DNA of 64,000 nt from Polyangia bacterium (GTDB lineage: Bacteria; Myxococcota_A; Polyangia; Nannocystales; Nannocystaceae): positions 372,001 through 436,000 of the forward strand of contig JAUIKS010000005.1 of NCBI GenBank assembly GCA_030430565.1, written 5' to 3'. Of this stretch, positions 18,403 through 26,139 are shown piece after piece. Below the pieces are notes generated by a model that saw nothing but the letters and a program-made list of their open reading frames with translations, was not told the DNA's origin and searched no databases. The position numbers were made by a program, and so were the translations under genes. The stretch's first letter is position 1, and each line of letters begins with the position of its first letter.

Positions 18403-19758
18403 TCACCGCGGTCGATGTCGACGTCGCAGCCCCGCGGCGCCGAGCAGCAGCAGCCACGCGAGCGCGGGCACGCGGGAATTTTGTCGCGCTCGGCAGCCGC
18501 AGCCGTCGTCGGTGAGGGTGTCGTCGGCGGCGCTGTCGGTCCCCGAGTCACCGGGCGCGTCGCCGTCACCGCTGTCGCCGCCATCGCTGTCACCGTCGCC
18601 CGTATCCGCGGCGTCGCCGGAGTCCGGCCCCGCGTCGCCGCCGGTCGTCTCGGGGGGCGGGTCGCTCGCGGGTTCGCAGCTGTTCGCGCCGAGATCACAG
18701 CGCTCGCCGGGCTCGCAGTCCGCGTCGGACTCGCAGCAGCCGCTGACCGTCTCGCTGACGCAGCCGCGCAGCGGGTCGCAGCTGTCGAGCGAGCACAGCT
18801 GCCCATCTTCGCAGCGGATCGCCGCGCCCGCGCACACGCCGTCCGCGCAGACATCGTCTTCGGTGCAGGCGTCATCATCGTCGCAGGGCGCGTCGTTGGC
18901 CGGGTGCACGCAGCCGATCCCGGGTTCGCAGGCGTCGTCGGTGCACGGGTTGTCGTCGGCGCAGTCGAGGGTCTGCTCGGCCTCCACGCAGCTGCCGTCG
19001 TCGCACAGCTCCACGCCGGTGCACGGGTCGCCGTCGTCGCAGTCCGCGTTGCTCTCGCAGCCGCCGCCCACGCCCCAGCGCCAGTGATCGGAGATGATCG
19101 CCGCCCCGGCGACGCTGTAGGCCTCCCCCGCCCACAGGTCGTCGTTGCCGAAGGCGATCATGCCGATCGGTACGCCCAGCGAGTCGATGCCGACGAAGGC
19201 CGCGTCGCCCTCCGGCGTCCAGTCGACCTGCCCGAGCAGGACGCCGTCCTGGTCCCACGCGGTCAGGTGCTGCGGGCCGCTGCTGCCCGCGGTGAGCCCG
19301 AACTGCGTGACGGTGTCGGAGAAGGTGATGACGCCCGCGAAGTGGGTCTGCAGGCCGCTCGCCTGTCCGCCGCCGGCGATCGGCGCGGGGAAGTAGCCGA
19401 GCTCGACCCAGTCGTAAAACATCGGCTGACTCGCGCTGCCCTCCGTCGTGACGCCGGCGAGCGCGCTCGTCAGCGGCCCGTCGTGAAGCAGCGCGCCCTG
19501 GTCCGCGTAGGCGTCGAGCGCGACGGGCGAGTTGTGCGGGCCGGCGTCGAAGTGCGCCTCGCCGGTGACGTTGGCGAGCTGCGAGACGTGGTCGAGGAGC
19601 TGCACGGCGCCGTGCTTGCTGATCGCGCCGGCGCGGGCGTCGCTCGCCGTGAGGGTCACCGGCGCCGCGATCAGCAGCGCGAGCGCGACGGTGAGCGCGG
19701 ACGCGCGCTCCCGCCGCGCGTCGAGGCTGGGACCTTGCAGCTCGCGCGCGACTTTCAT
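18403..19758 (-). CDS. Secreted Cys-rich surface protein with MYXO-CTERM-type end
   Basis: 451 residues: signal peptide (VALALLIAAPVTLTASDARA), a beta-rich N-terminal domain of about 200 residues containing TVTQFGLTAGSSGPQHLTAWD and GVPIGMIAFGNDDLW, then Cys/Asp-rich repeats (DGDPCTGVELCDDGSC, DNPCTDDACEPGIGC, DDDDACTEDDVCADGVC) about 40 residues apart, an Asp/Gly/Ser-rich linker, and DGCGCRARQ followed by a membrane stretch and RRRHRPR. That last part is the myxobacterial MYXO-CTERM sorting pattern, expected to anchor it at the cell surface. Its closest relative is the next gene upstream (19887-21311), clearly a tandem duplicate. No enzymatic motif is seen. Confidence 0.85.
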   Translation of the reverse strand: MKVARELQGPSLDARRERASALTVALALLIAAPVTLTASDARAGAISKHGAVQLLDHVSQLANVTGEAHFDAGPHNSPVALDAYADQGALLHDGPLTSALAGVTTEGSASQPMFYDWVELGYFPAPIAGGGQASGLQTHFAGVITFSDTVTQFGLTAGSSGPQHLTAWDQDGVLLGQVDWTPEGDAAFVGIDSLGVPIGMIAFGNDDLWAGEAYSVAGAAIISDHWRWGVGGGCESNADCDDGDPCTGVELCDDGSCVEAEQTLDCADDNPCTDDACEPGIGCVHPANDAPCDDDDACTEDDVCADGVCAGAAIRCEDGQLCSLDSCDPLRGCVSETVSGCCESDADCEPGERCDLGANSCEPASDPPPETTGGDAGPDSGDAADTGDGDSDGGDSGDGDAPGDSGTDSAADDTLTDDGCGCRARQNSRVPALAWLLLLGAAGLRRRHRPR

Positions 19759-19760
19759 TG

Positions 19761-19783
19761 CTGTCTCCTCAGACAGGAGACAG
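19761..19783 (-). promoter_or_regulatory. Hairpin covering the ribosome binding site
   Basis: A perfect 9-bp inverted repeat (CTGTCTCCT/AGGAGACAG, 5-base loop) sits directly before the ATG at 19758. On the minus strand the 3' arm contains AGGAG, 6 nt before the ATG, so folding of the leader would hide the ribosome site. This could act as a translational switch such as a thermosensor or a protein-bound operator; that role is inference. Confidence 0.6.
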
Positions 19784-19787
19784 TAAA

Positions 19788-19811
19788 ACTATAACATGTC
19801 CCAAGGGACAT
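19788..19811 (-). promoter_or_regulatory. Promoter -10 box and 16-bp palindromic operator candidate
   Basis: On the minus strand TATAGT (19793-19788) fits a -10 box for the gene at 18403-19758, placing the start of the message just upstream of the hairpin. Immediately beyond it lies a perfect palindrome ATGTCCCAAGGGACAT at 19796-19811, inside the expected -10/-35 spacer. Similar palindromes occur at 26081, 28174 and 56370. Confidence 0.55.
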
Positions 19812-19886
19812 TGTTGACCGCGCGCGCGTGTACGTCGAGGTGCTTCTAGGAGCGTGTCTGAGTCATCCGCGCGCCGTCAGGTGCCG

Positions 19887-21311
19887 TCAGGCGGTCACCG
19901 AATGCCGACGGCGTCGCGTGAGCCACAAGAGCGGCGCGAGCGTCCACAGCAGCCCGCCGAGCGGTCGCGCGTCGCCGGTCTGGCAGTCGCAGCCGTCCTC
20001 CGCGACGCCGGCGCTGTCGGTGCCGCCGTCGCTGTCGCTCTCGCTGTCGCCGAGCGAGTCGCCCGCGCTCGGATCGGCGCCTGTCGACGACGCGTCGCCG
20101 GTCGTCTGCATCGGCCCGCTCCCCGAGCCGGTGCCCGAGTCGCTGCCGGCGGTCGTGTCGTCGCCGGTGGTGCCGGGCTCGCCGGTGGTCTCCGGCTCGC
20201 CGGTGGTGCCGGGCTCGCCGGTGGTCTCCGGCTCGCCGGTGGTCTCCGGCTCGCCGGTGGTCGCGGCCAGCGGCTCGCAGGCGTTGGCCTCGACGTCGCA
20301 GTACTCGACGTCGGCCGCGCAGTCGTCGTCGGACAAGCAGCAGCCGTCGACCGCGTCGTTGACGCAGCCGAGCCCGGGGTCGCAGCTGTCCACGGTGCAC
20401 ACGTTGTCGTCGGCGCACTCGATGAGCTCGCCGCCGCACACCCCCTCGGCGCACATGTCGTTGACGGTGCACAGATCATCGTCGTCGCAGGGCTCGACGT
20501 TGGGGTCGTTGAAGCAGCCGTTCTCGGCGTCGCAGCCGTCGTCGGTGCACGGGTTGTCGTCGTTGCAGTCGAGCGCCTCCTCGGCGTCCTGACACGCGTT
20601 GTCGACGCAGCTCTCGGCGCCGTTGCACAGGTCGCCGTCGTCGCAGTCGGCGTCCTCCAGGCACTCGAGGCCGACGCTCCAGACCCAGTTGTCCGAGATG
20701 ATCGTCGAGCCGCCGACGTCGTAGGTCACGTTGTTCCACAGGTCGTCGTTGCCGTAGGCGAGCATGCCGATCGGCACGCCGCCGGTGTCGACCCCGACGA
20801 AGGTCGCGTCGCCGGAGGGCTGCCAATTGACCTGCCCGAGCATGGTCCCGTTCTCGTCCCAGACCGTGAGGTACTGGTTGCCGTTCGAGCTCGCGGTCAG
20901 GCCGAACTGCGTGACCGTGTCGGTGAAGGTCACGACGCCCGCGAGGCGGGTGTTGAAGCCCTGGGCGTCCGCGCCGCCGCCGATCGGATCCGGGAAGTAC
21001 TGGTTGTACGACGCGTAGGTCGGCTGGCTCGCGTTGCCGTTGGCGCTGACGCCGACCAGGATCGAGCTGAGCGCGCCCGTGTGGAAGGTCAGCCCCTGAC
21101 CCTGGTAGAGGTCGAGCGGCACCGGCGTGAACGCGGGGCCCTCACTGAACTCGGCGAGGCCGTCGATGCTCGCCATCTGGCTGATGTCGTCGAGCGCGGT
21201 GACGTTGCCGACGGCCGTGATCGTCCCGGCGCTCGCGAGCGCCGGCAGGGTCCACAGCGAGAGCGCGACCGCCTGCGCGATTCGCCGCGAGAGAGTCGAG
21301 GTGGTCATCAT
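19887..21311 (-). CDS. Secreted Cys-rich surface protein with MYXO-CTERM-type end (paralogue)
   Basis: 474 residues with the same layout as its downstream neighbour: signal peptide (AVALSLWTLPALASA), an N-terminal domain with TVTQFGLTASSNGNQYLTVWD and GVPIGMLAYGNDDLW, Cys-rich repeats (DGDLCNGAESCVDNAC, DNPCTDDGCDAENGC, DDDLCTVNDMCAEGVC), a linker made of six-residue TTGEPx repeats, then DGCDCQTG, a membrane stretch and RRRRHS. Two adjacent ATG codons begin it; GAGGAG lies about 10 nt upstream. Unlike the downstream copy, its leader has no hairpin over the ribosome site. Function unknown; probably surface display or adhesion. Confidence 0.85.
   Translation of the reverse strand: MMTTSTLSRRIAQAVALSLWTLPALASAGTITAVGNVTALDDISQMASIDGLAEFSEGPAFTPVPLDLYQGQGLTFHTGALSSILVGVSANGNASQPTYASYNQYFPDPIGGGADAQGFNTRLAGVVTFTDTVTQFGLTASSNGNQYLTVWDENGTMLGQVNWQPSGDATFVGVDTGGVPIGMLAYGNDDLWNNVTYDVGGSTIISDNWVWSVGLECLEDADCDDGDLCNGAESCVDNACQDAEEALDCNDDNPCTDDGCDAENGCFNDPNVEPCDDDDLCTVNDMCAEGVCGGELIECADDNVCTVDSCDPGLGCVNDAVDGCCLSDDDCAADVEYCDVEANACEPLAATTGEPETTGEPETTGEPGTTGEPETTGEPGTTGDDTTAGSDSGTGSGSGPMQTTGDASSTGADPSAGDSLGDSESDSDGGTDSAGVAEDGCDCQTGDARPLGGLLWTLAPLLWLTRRRRHSVTA
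20161..20262. repeat. 18-bp coding repeat (TTGEPx linker)
   Basis: An 18-base unit repeated about six times inside the MYXO-CTERM gene, encoding alternating ETTGEP and GTTGEP. The copies are nearly identical, so length variation between strains by slippage is likely. Confidence 0.8.
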
Positions 21312-21373
21312 CGTTCAAGATCTCCTCGAGCGACGCTGCACGGGGGTCGCTCTGTATCCCAGTGTTGATTAAG

Positions 21374-21389
21374 ATGTCTTTTTGTTCAG
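21374..21389. promoter_or_regulatory. Weak member of the ATGTCY palindrome family
   Basis: ATGTCTTTTTGTTCAG keeps the left half of the palindrome seen at 19796 but only part of the right half. It lies 63 bases upstream of the start of the gene at 19887-21311. Confidence 0.3.
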
Positions 21390-21457
21390 GAAATCTCGCG
21401 CGCGGCGGTCCCGCGGGCCGTTGCCTCCCGGGCCAGAAGCCGTCACACTCACGGGCC

Positions 21458-22270
21458 GTGGGCACCCCTGACGTCGCAGAGCTTCACCCGAGCCGGGCCG
21501 CGCGGACGCGTCGTGACTGGCTCGCCGAGGGTCCGTTCACGCTCGCGCTGGGGGCTGGCTTCTTCGGCTTCTTCGCCCACACGGGCGTCCTGCAGGCGCT
21601 CGAGCGCGCGGGGCTCCGTCCGCAGCGCGTGACCGGCGTGAGCGCCGGTGCGCTGGCCGGCGGGCTGTGGGCCAGCGGGCTTGGGGCCGACGAGCTCGCC
21701 GAGGAGCTGCTCGCGCTGCGCCGACCTGACTTCTGGGACCCTGGCCTCCCACTCGGCGGGCTGCTGCGCGGCAAGAAGTTCGCGCGCAAGCTCGAGGTGA
21801 TCCTGGGCAAGTCGGGCACGAGCTACTTTCGCGACTGCGAGATCCCCTTCGCCACGGTCGCCTACGACGTGCTCCGGCGCGCGCCGGTGGTCCTCGATCA
21901 GGGCCGGCTCGCGCCCGCGATCCAGGCCTCGTGCACCGTGCCGCTGATGTTTCGTCCGCTCCTGCACAAGCGGCGTGTGCTCGTCGACGGCGGCGTCCGT
22001 GACCGCAACGGCGAGAGCGCCCTCGGGGCCGGGGATCGCGTGCTCCTGCACGCGCTGCCGACGACGAGCCCGCTGCGACACCTCCGCGCCCGCGAGCGCG
22101 ACGCGCAGGCGATCCGGGCCGGCCCCGGGCGGATGATCCTGCAGATCCCCGAGCTGCCGCGCGTCTCGCCGTTTCGCCTCGAGCAGGGCCCGCTGGCGCT
22201 CGAGCGGGCGCGCGCGTGGACGACGGAGTGGTTGGCGTCGCCGATGACGAGCTCCTCAGTCGGCGGATGA
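21458..22270 (+). CDS. Patatin-like phospholipase
   Basis: About 270 residues from a GTG at 21458; the frame is open further upstream to an ATG at 21362, but that stretch does not look like protein of this family. It has the patatin catalytic set: Gly-rich oxyanion segment LALGAGFFGFFAH, nucleophile elbow GVSAG, and the Asp partner in VDGGVRDRNG, giving a Ser-Asp dyad for lipid acyl hydrolysis. No signal peptide, so it probably acts in the cytoplasm or at the inner membrane face. Its end overlaps the end of the convergent queG gene by 15 bases. Confidence 0.82.
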   Translation: MGTPDVAELHPSRAARTRRDWLAEGPFTLALGAGFFGFFAHTGVLQALERAGLRPQRVTGVSAGALAGGLWASGLGADELAEELLALRRPDFWDPGLPLGGLLRGKKFARKLEVILGKSGTSYFRDCEIPFATVAYDVLRRAPVVLDQGRLAPAIQASCTVPLMFRPLLHKRRVLVDGGVRDRNGESALGAGDRVLLHALPTTSPLRHLRARERDAQAIRAGPGRMILQIPELPRVSPFRLEQGPLALERARAWTTEWLASPMTSSSVGG

Positions 22271-23392
22271 CCCTGGCTCGTCCAGCAGCCCCCGTCGCCG
22301 CGCGGCGCGCTCGGCCGCCGCGACGATCTGCGGCTCGCGGTCCTCGAGCCCGCGCGTGATCGCGGCGCGCTCGGCCGCGCGCAGCGGGGTCTCGCGGTTG
22401 CCGAGCGCGAGCAGGGCGTTGCGCCGCAGGTGCCGGCGCGGGATCCGGCGCAGCGCGGTGTGCTTGACGAAGGCGCGGTGCTGCGAGTTGCCGACCGTCG
22501 CCAGCGCGACCAGATCGACGTCTCGCGCGCGACCGGGCGGCGGCGGGATCCAAGCTGCCTCTGGGGTCAGCCGAAACCGGGCCGCGCCGGCGTTGTACGG
22601 GCAGACCTCCTGACAGACATCGCAGCCGGCGATCCGCTCGCCGAGGCGGTCCGCGAGCGAGTCGGCGATGGGCCCGCGGTGCTCGATGGTCAGGTAGCTG
22701 ACGCAGCGGCGCGGGTCGAGATCGCCGGGGCCGTCGAAGGCCTGGGTCGGGCACGCGTCGAGGCAGCGGCGGCAGTCTCCGCAGGCGTCCCAGGGGGCGC
22801 CTCGCAGGGCCTCCTCGGGCGCGAGCGCGTCGGCGCCGGTCCAGCGCGCGGTGACCAGCAGCGCGCCGAGCAGCACGTAGCTGCCGAGGCCCGGCGCGAT
22901 CAGGCAGCCGGATTTTCCTAAAAAGCCCAGCCCCGCGAGCATCGCCGCCGCGCGCTCGAGCACCGGCTTGGTGTCGACGCAGATCAGCGAGCGGACGCCG
23001 GGGAGCGCGTCGCGCAGCGCGGCCTCGACCTCCATCAGGCGCCCGTGGATCACGGTGTGGTAGTCGGACGAGCGCGCGTAGCGGGCGATCGGCCCGGGCT
23101 CGGCGTCGTAGGGGACGAGCGCGACGAGCAGGCTGCGGGCGCCGGGGAGCATCTGCGCGGGGTCGCGACGGATCGCCCGCGTGCGCGTCATGAAGCCCAT
23201 CTCGCCGTGCTTGCCGGCCGCGTGGAAGCGGTCGAGCGCGTCGCGGGCCGGCGCGAAGCCGGGGTGGTCGAGGCGCACGATCCCCAGGCGCAGCAGCCCG
23301 CGCGCCTGGGCGACGCTGGCCAGGCGCTCGAGCAGCGGCGGATCGATCGCCTGATCGCTCGGCGGTCGCTCGGTCGGGGCCTCGTCGCTCAC
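22256..23392 (-). CDS. queG: Epoxyqueuosine reductase
   Basis: 378-residue cobalamin- and iron-sulfur-dependent enzyme for the last step of queuosine synthesis in tRNA. It has the catalytic Asp region LICVDTKPVLERAA (D140), two 4Fe-4S motifs (C204, C207, C210, C214 in ACGDCRRCLDACPTQAF, and C230, C257, C260, C264 in GCDVCQEVCPYN), and a C-terminal HEAT-like stretch (LRRNALLALGNRE) that binds tRNA in the family. The start ATG overlaps the end of the Nudix gene by four bases, so the two are coupled. Confidence 0.95.
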   Translation of the reverse strand: MSDEAPTERPPSDQAIDPPLLERLASVAQARGLLRLGIVRLDHPGFAPARDALDRFHAAGKHGEMGFMTRTRAIRRDPAQMLPGARSLLVALVPYDAEPGPIARYARSSDYHTVIHGRLMEVEAALRDALPGVRSLICVDTKPVLERAAAMLAGLGFLGKSGCLIAPGLGSYVLLGALLVTARWTGADALAPEEALRGAPWDACGDCRRCLDACPTQAFDGPGDLDPRRCVSYLTIEHRGPIADSLADRLGERIAGCDVCQEVCPYNAGAARFRLTPEAAWIPPPPGRARDVDLVALATVGNSQHRAFVKHTALRRIPRRHLRRNALLALGNRETPLRAAERAAITRGLEDREPQIVAAAERAARRRGLLDEPGSSAD

Positions 23393-24057
23393 GACCCTGC
23401 GGCTCCGCGATCATCTGTAACAAGGGACAGGCGCGTGAGCAGCTCCCACAGCGCGCGCCCGGTCGCGCCGGTGATCGGGGGATCGCAGGAGCCCACGAGC
23501 AGCTCGTGGCGCGGCAGCTGACGTCCGCGCCACGTCCAGTGACCGCGCACGCGGTGCCCGCGGGGCGCGGCCAGGCGCGCGAGCGTCGGCTGGACGAGGC
23601 GCGCGACCTCCCCGCTCGCGCCCGGCCTCGGCGTCCACGCGCGCGCGTCCCAGGAGACGAAGGGGGTCATCCAGAAGCCGCTGCTGGTCGGCTGCGGCGT
23701 GAGCCGCCCGAGCAAGGAGGCGAAGCCCGGGGGGAGCCCGACCTCCTCGTTCGCCTCGCGCAGCGCGGTCGCGGCGAGGTCGCGATCGGCGGGCTCCCGC
23801 GCGCCGCCGGGGAGCGCGAGCTGACCGGCGTGATGCCGCATCGTCGCCGCGCGCTCGAGCAGCAGCACGCGGATGTGCTCCGGCGATCGCGGCGCGCCGT
23901 CGTCACGCGGTGGTTTGGGCGTCGGCGAGAGCAGCACGAGCACGGCCGCGTGCCGCAGCCCCTCGGGGGCCGGCGAGCTCGCGCGCGACAGCGGCTCGAT
24001 GCGGGCGCGGATGTCGTCGGGCGTCAGCGCCACAGGGGTTTCGTCGCGGGCGGACAC
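23389..24057 (-). CDS. Nudix hydrolase, CoA-pyrophosphatase-like
   Basis: About 222 residues from GTG at 24057; a TTG at 24111 would add 18 Arg-rich residues. The region LLLERAATMRHHAGQLALPG followed by GAREPADRDLAATALREANE and EVGL joins the CoA-diphosphatase signature (MRxHxGQxxxPGG) to the Nudix box REAxEEVGL. Such enzymes cut CoA or related nucleotide diphosphates. Its start region is Ala/Arg-rich and not conserved. It overlaps queG by four bases. Confidence 0.82.
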   Translation of the reverse strand: MSARDETPVALTPDDIRARIEPLSRASSPAPEGLRHAAVLVLLSPTPKPPRDDGAPRSPEHIRVLLLERAATMRHHAGQLALPGGAREPADRDLAATALREANEEVGLPPGFASLLGRLTPQPTSSGFWMTPFVSWDARAWTPRPGASGEVARLVQPTLARLAAPRGHRVRGHWTWRGRQLPRHELLVGSCDPPITGATGRALWELLTRLSLVTDDRGAAGS

Positions 24058-24127
24058 GCGAGCGCGAGCCTGCCTCAATCGCGCGCGCGCGCCAAGCGAG
24101 CGCGCGAACAATCGAGCTCCGTGCCGC

Positions 24128-24856
24128 TTAGCGCGTGCCGGCGCGCAGGTTGTCGCGGAAGAACAGCCGCGCCTCGCGGCGCATGATCATGCCCTGCTTG
24201 CGCGTGAAGATCTGTCGCGGCCCGCGGCGGCACGAGCACATCAGGTTGCTGTGCCCGTAGGCGTGCTCGAGGCCGAAGAGGTGCCCGAGCTCGTGGACGA
24301 GGGTGGTCGAGGGCGCGTCACTGTTGACGACCACGTACTGGCGCTTGGCGAAGCGCTTGCGCAGCCCGCGATAGCGCCAGTGCATCCCGCGGACGCCGCG
24401 GTCGCCCGACAGCCGGCTGCCCAGCTCGAGCTCATCGACCATGAACACGTGCACGGTCCCGTCGACGCCGGCGTACTCGGCCAGCCGCCGGTGGTCGCGG
24501 CGTCGCGTCACGGTGCTGTAGCCGCTCGGCATGATCCAGACCTTGTGGACCACGACCCGGAAGCCGTATGGCTCGAGGGCCCGGTTCGCGCGGGCGACCG
24601 CGACGCGCACGCGGTGCATCGTCTGGGCCCGGGTCTCGCGATCGCTCGCGACGTGAACCGTCAGCGGGACCAGCATCGTGCCGCGGGTCTGCGGGCTCGT
24701 GGCGCTCGGCGCGTCGCGCAGGTTCGGGACCTTGTGGCGGCCGCCGGCGCGGGCGATGTCCGCCGCGCCGAGCCAGACCGCCGCCGCGAGGCACGTGATC
24801 ATGCACGCGCTCAGCGAGGAGCGCAGGCGACGGAGCGCGGTGAGACGAGCGGTCAC
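24128..24856 (-). CDS. Exported metzincin-type zinc metalloprotease
   Basis: 242 residues with a signal peptide (ACMITCLAAAVWLGAADIARA). The zinc site is complete: HELGHLFGLEH (three His and the catalytic Glu), followed by the Met-turn region SNLMCS. Conserved-looking upstream strands include GFRVVVHKVWIM and GTVHVFMVD. The size fits a small matrixin- or archaemetzincin-like protease without a propeptide. It begins with GTG. The substrate is unknown. Confidence 0.82.
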   Translation of the reverse strand: MTARLTALRRLRSSLSACMITCLAAAVWLGAADIARAGGRHKVPNLRDAPSATSPQTRGTMLVPLTVHVASDRETRAQTMHRVRVAVARANRALEPYGFRVVVHKVWIMPSGYSTVTRRRDHRRLAEYAGVDGTVHVFMVDELELGSRLSGDRGVRGMHWRYRGLRKRFAKRQYVVVNSDAPSTTLVHELGHLFGLEHAYGHSNLMCSCRRGPRQIFTRKQGMIMRREARLFFRDNLRAGTR

Positions 24857-25198
24857 GCGATCAGACAGGAGCGGCGAGCTCGAGCGGCCGCTCGAGGCTC
24901 AGGACAAACTCAGGAGCTAGACGAAGCGCGCGGCGAGCTTCCGTCACGGAAGCCGCGACAGATCAATTTCAACGGCCGCCCTTCTATTGTGATCTGTTTT
25001 GGTCGCTCGCCCAATTGCGCCTTAACCGCCTGTGTCAGAAGCGACCGGGCGACCGGCCGCAGCGGTCGAGCGTGTTCGACATCGGCCATCTCGAGCGCCG
25101 CTTCTGGAGCGAGCGCAGAGATGACCAGGCGGGCATGTGACCCGGTGTGCGACGGCGGGCGCGTCAACCGGCAGGCCTCGCTCTGCTATGATCCGCGC
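24857..25198. other. Divergent intergenic region with two inverted repeats
   Basis: About 340 bases between the protease and the next plus-strand gene. It contains a near-perfect palindrome GCTTCCGTCACGGAAGC at 24937-24953 and, just after it, ACAGATCAAT at 24957-24966, which can pair with ATTGTGATCTGT near 24988-24999 except for two extra bases. Either may bind a regulator or fold in RNA. No gene is seen. Confidence 0.5.
25187..25192 (+). promoter_or_regulatory. Extended -10 box, leaderless start
   Basis: TGC followed by TATGAT, with six bases between the box and the ATG at 25199. Transcription would begin at or next to the start codon. Confidence 0.55.
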
Positions 25199-25999
25199 AT
25201 GTTCAATTTCGGCTCCGAGGCGGCCGCGGCCGCCCCTCAGTTCGTCCCGGACGAGAACACCCGCGACTGGATCGCGACCGCGCTGCGCGACGTGATCGCG
25301 GCGCTCGGGCCCGTCGCGCAGGCGCCTCGCCGCGTCGCCCAGCCGGCGCAGCACGAGGAGCCGAAGGACCTCGACGAGCTGTTCGATTTTATCTGTGCCA
25401 CCCAGGAGCACATCGGACAAGATGACCTAGAGTTCACGCTGCTCGAGATGGAGCCCAACAAGCCGCCGGTCCCGCCCGGCTTCGAGCCCGTGGGCGATCC
25501 CGCCGGTCACCTGCTGCACACCTTCCGTCGCGGCCGCGACGAGTTCTTGATGCTGGTGCTCCCGCAGGTGTTTCGGGCCGTGCCGCTCGTGCTCGGCGGG
25601 GTCGCGCGCGAGCTCGGGCGCCTGGGCCTGATGCAGCGCGCGCTGAGTGACGACTTCGACAACAACCTGCTGGACGAGATCGATCAGGAGGCCGCCGCCG
25701 AGCTGGCCGGGATCGCGCTCGGCATGGGCGTGTGGATCGCCAACGGCACCTACCTGTTCGAGAACGCCTGCTGCGGGGGCGGCTGCGGCATCGACCTGCG
25801 CAGCGTCTCGGTCAACCTCTCGCTGCCCGAGGCCTGCTTCGCGCTCGCGCTCGACGGCCGGCGCAAGGGGTTCTCAAGGCGCTCGCTCGCGCGCTCGCTC
25901 GAGCCGACCCAGCGCTCGTCGTTCAAGAAGAACTGGGGCTGGGCGCCCAAGGCGATGCCCGCGCTCACCTCCGCCTCGGCGCGCGCGAGCGTCCGCTGA
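25199..25999 (+). CDS. Uncharacterised cytoplasmic protein with a Cys-Gly cluster
   Basis: 266 residues, family not recognised. It has no signal peptide or membrane segment. The first half is acidic and helical (LDELFDFICATQEHI, DLEFTLLEMEPNKPPVPPGF), the middle is helical (EFLMLVLPQVFRAVPLVLGG), and a striking NACCGGGCGIDLRSVSVN segment lies near residue 195. The C-terminal 60 residues are basic and Ser/Arg-rich. The Cys-Gly cluster might bind a metal, which is a guess. It is preceded by a clear -10 box with no leader, and the coding bias matches its neighbours, so it is probably a real gene. Confidence 0.7.
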   Translation: MFNFGSEAAAAAPQFVPDENTRDWIATALRDVIAALGPVAQAPRRVAQPAQHEEPKDLDELFDFICATQEHIGQDDLEFTLLEMEPNKPPVPPGFEPVGDPAGHLLHTFRRGRDEFLMLVLPQVFRAVPLVLGGVARELGRLGLMQRALSDDFDNNLLDEIDQEAAAELAGIALGMGVWIANGTYLFENACCGGGCGIDLRSVSVNLSLPEACFALALDGRRKGFSRRSLARSLEPTQRSSFKKNWGWAPKAMPALTSASARASVR

Positions 26000-26080
26000 C
26001 GCGCCCGTGTAGGTGCGTGGCGTCGGGCGTAGTGAGGCGTGGGCGCGAGCGCGTCGGCGCCTCCCGCCGTTGGTACAAAT

Positions 26081-26096
26081 AAGTCTTAAAAGACAT
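26081..26096 (+). promoter_or_regulatory. 16-bp palindromic operator candidate
   Basis: AAGTCTTAAAAGACAT, with a perfect GTCTT/AAGAC core. It lies 43 bases before the GTG at 26140 and belongs to the same family as the sites at 19796, 28174 and 56370. Confidence 0.45.
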
Positions 26097-26126
26097 GTTG
26101 TTGCTGGGCCGCGCGCGCGCCCCTGC

Positions 26127-26132
26127 TACATT
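26127..26132 (+). promoter_or_regulatory. Extended -10 box, leaderless start
   Basis: TGC followed by TACATT, with seven bases to GTG at 26140. It favours the GTG over the in-frame ATG at 26095, which lies inside the palindrome. Confidence 0.5.
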
Positions 26133-26139
26133 CCCGTTC

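Noticed and set aside
20161..20262. 18-bp repeats as a possible CRISPR or origin iterons
   Set aside because: They are contiguous, in frame and encode the TTGEP linker of a surface protein.
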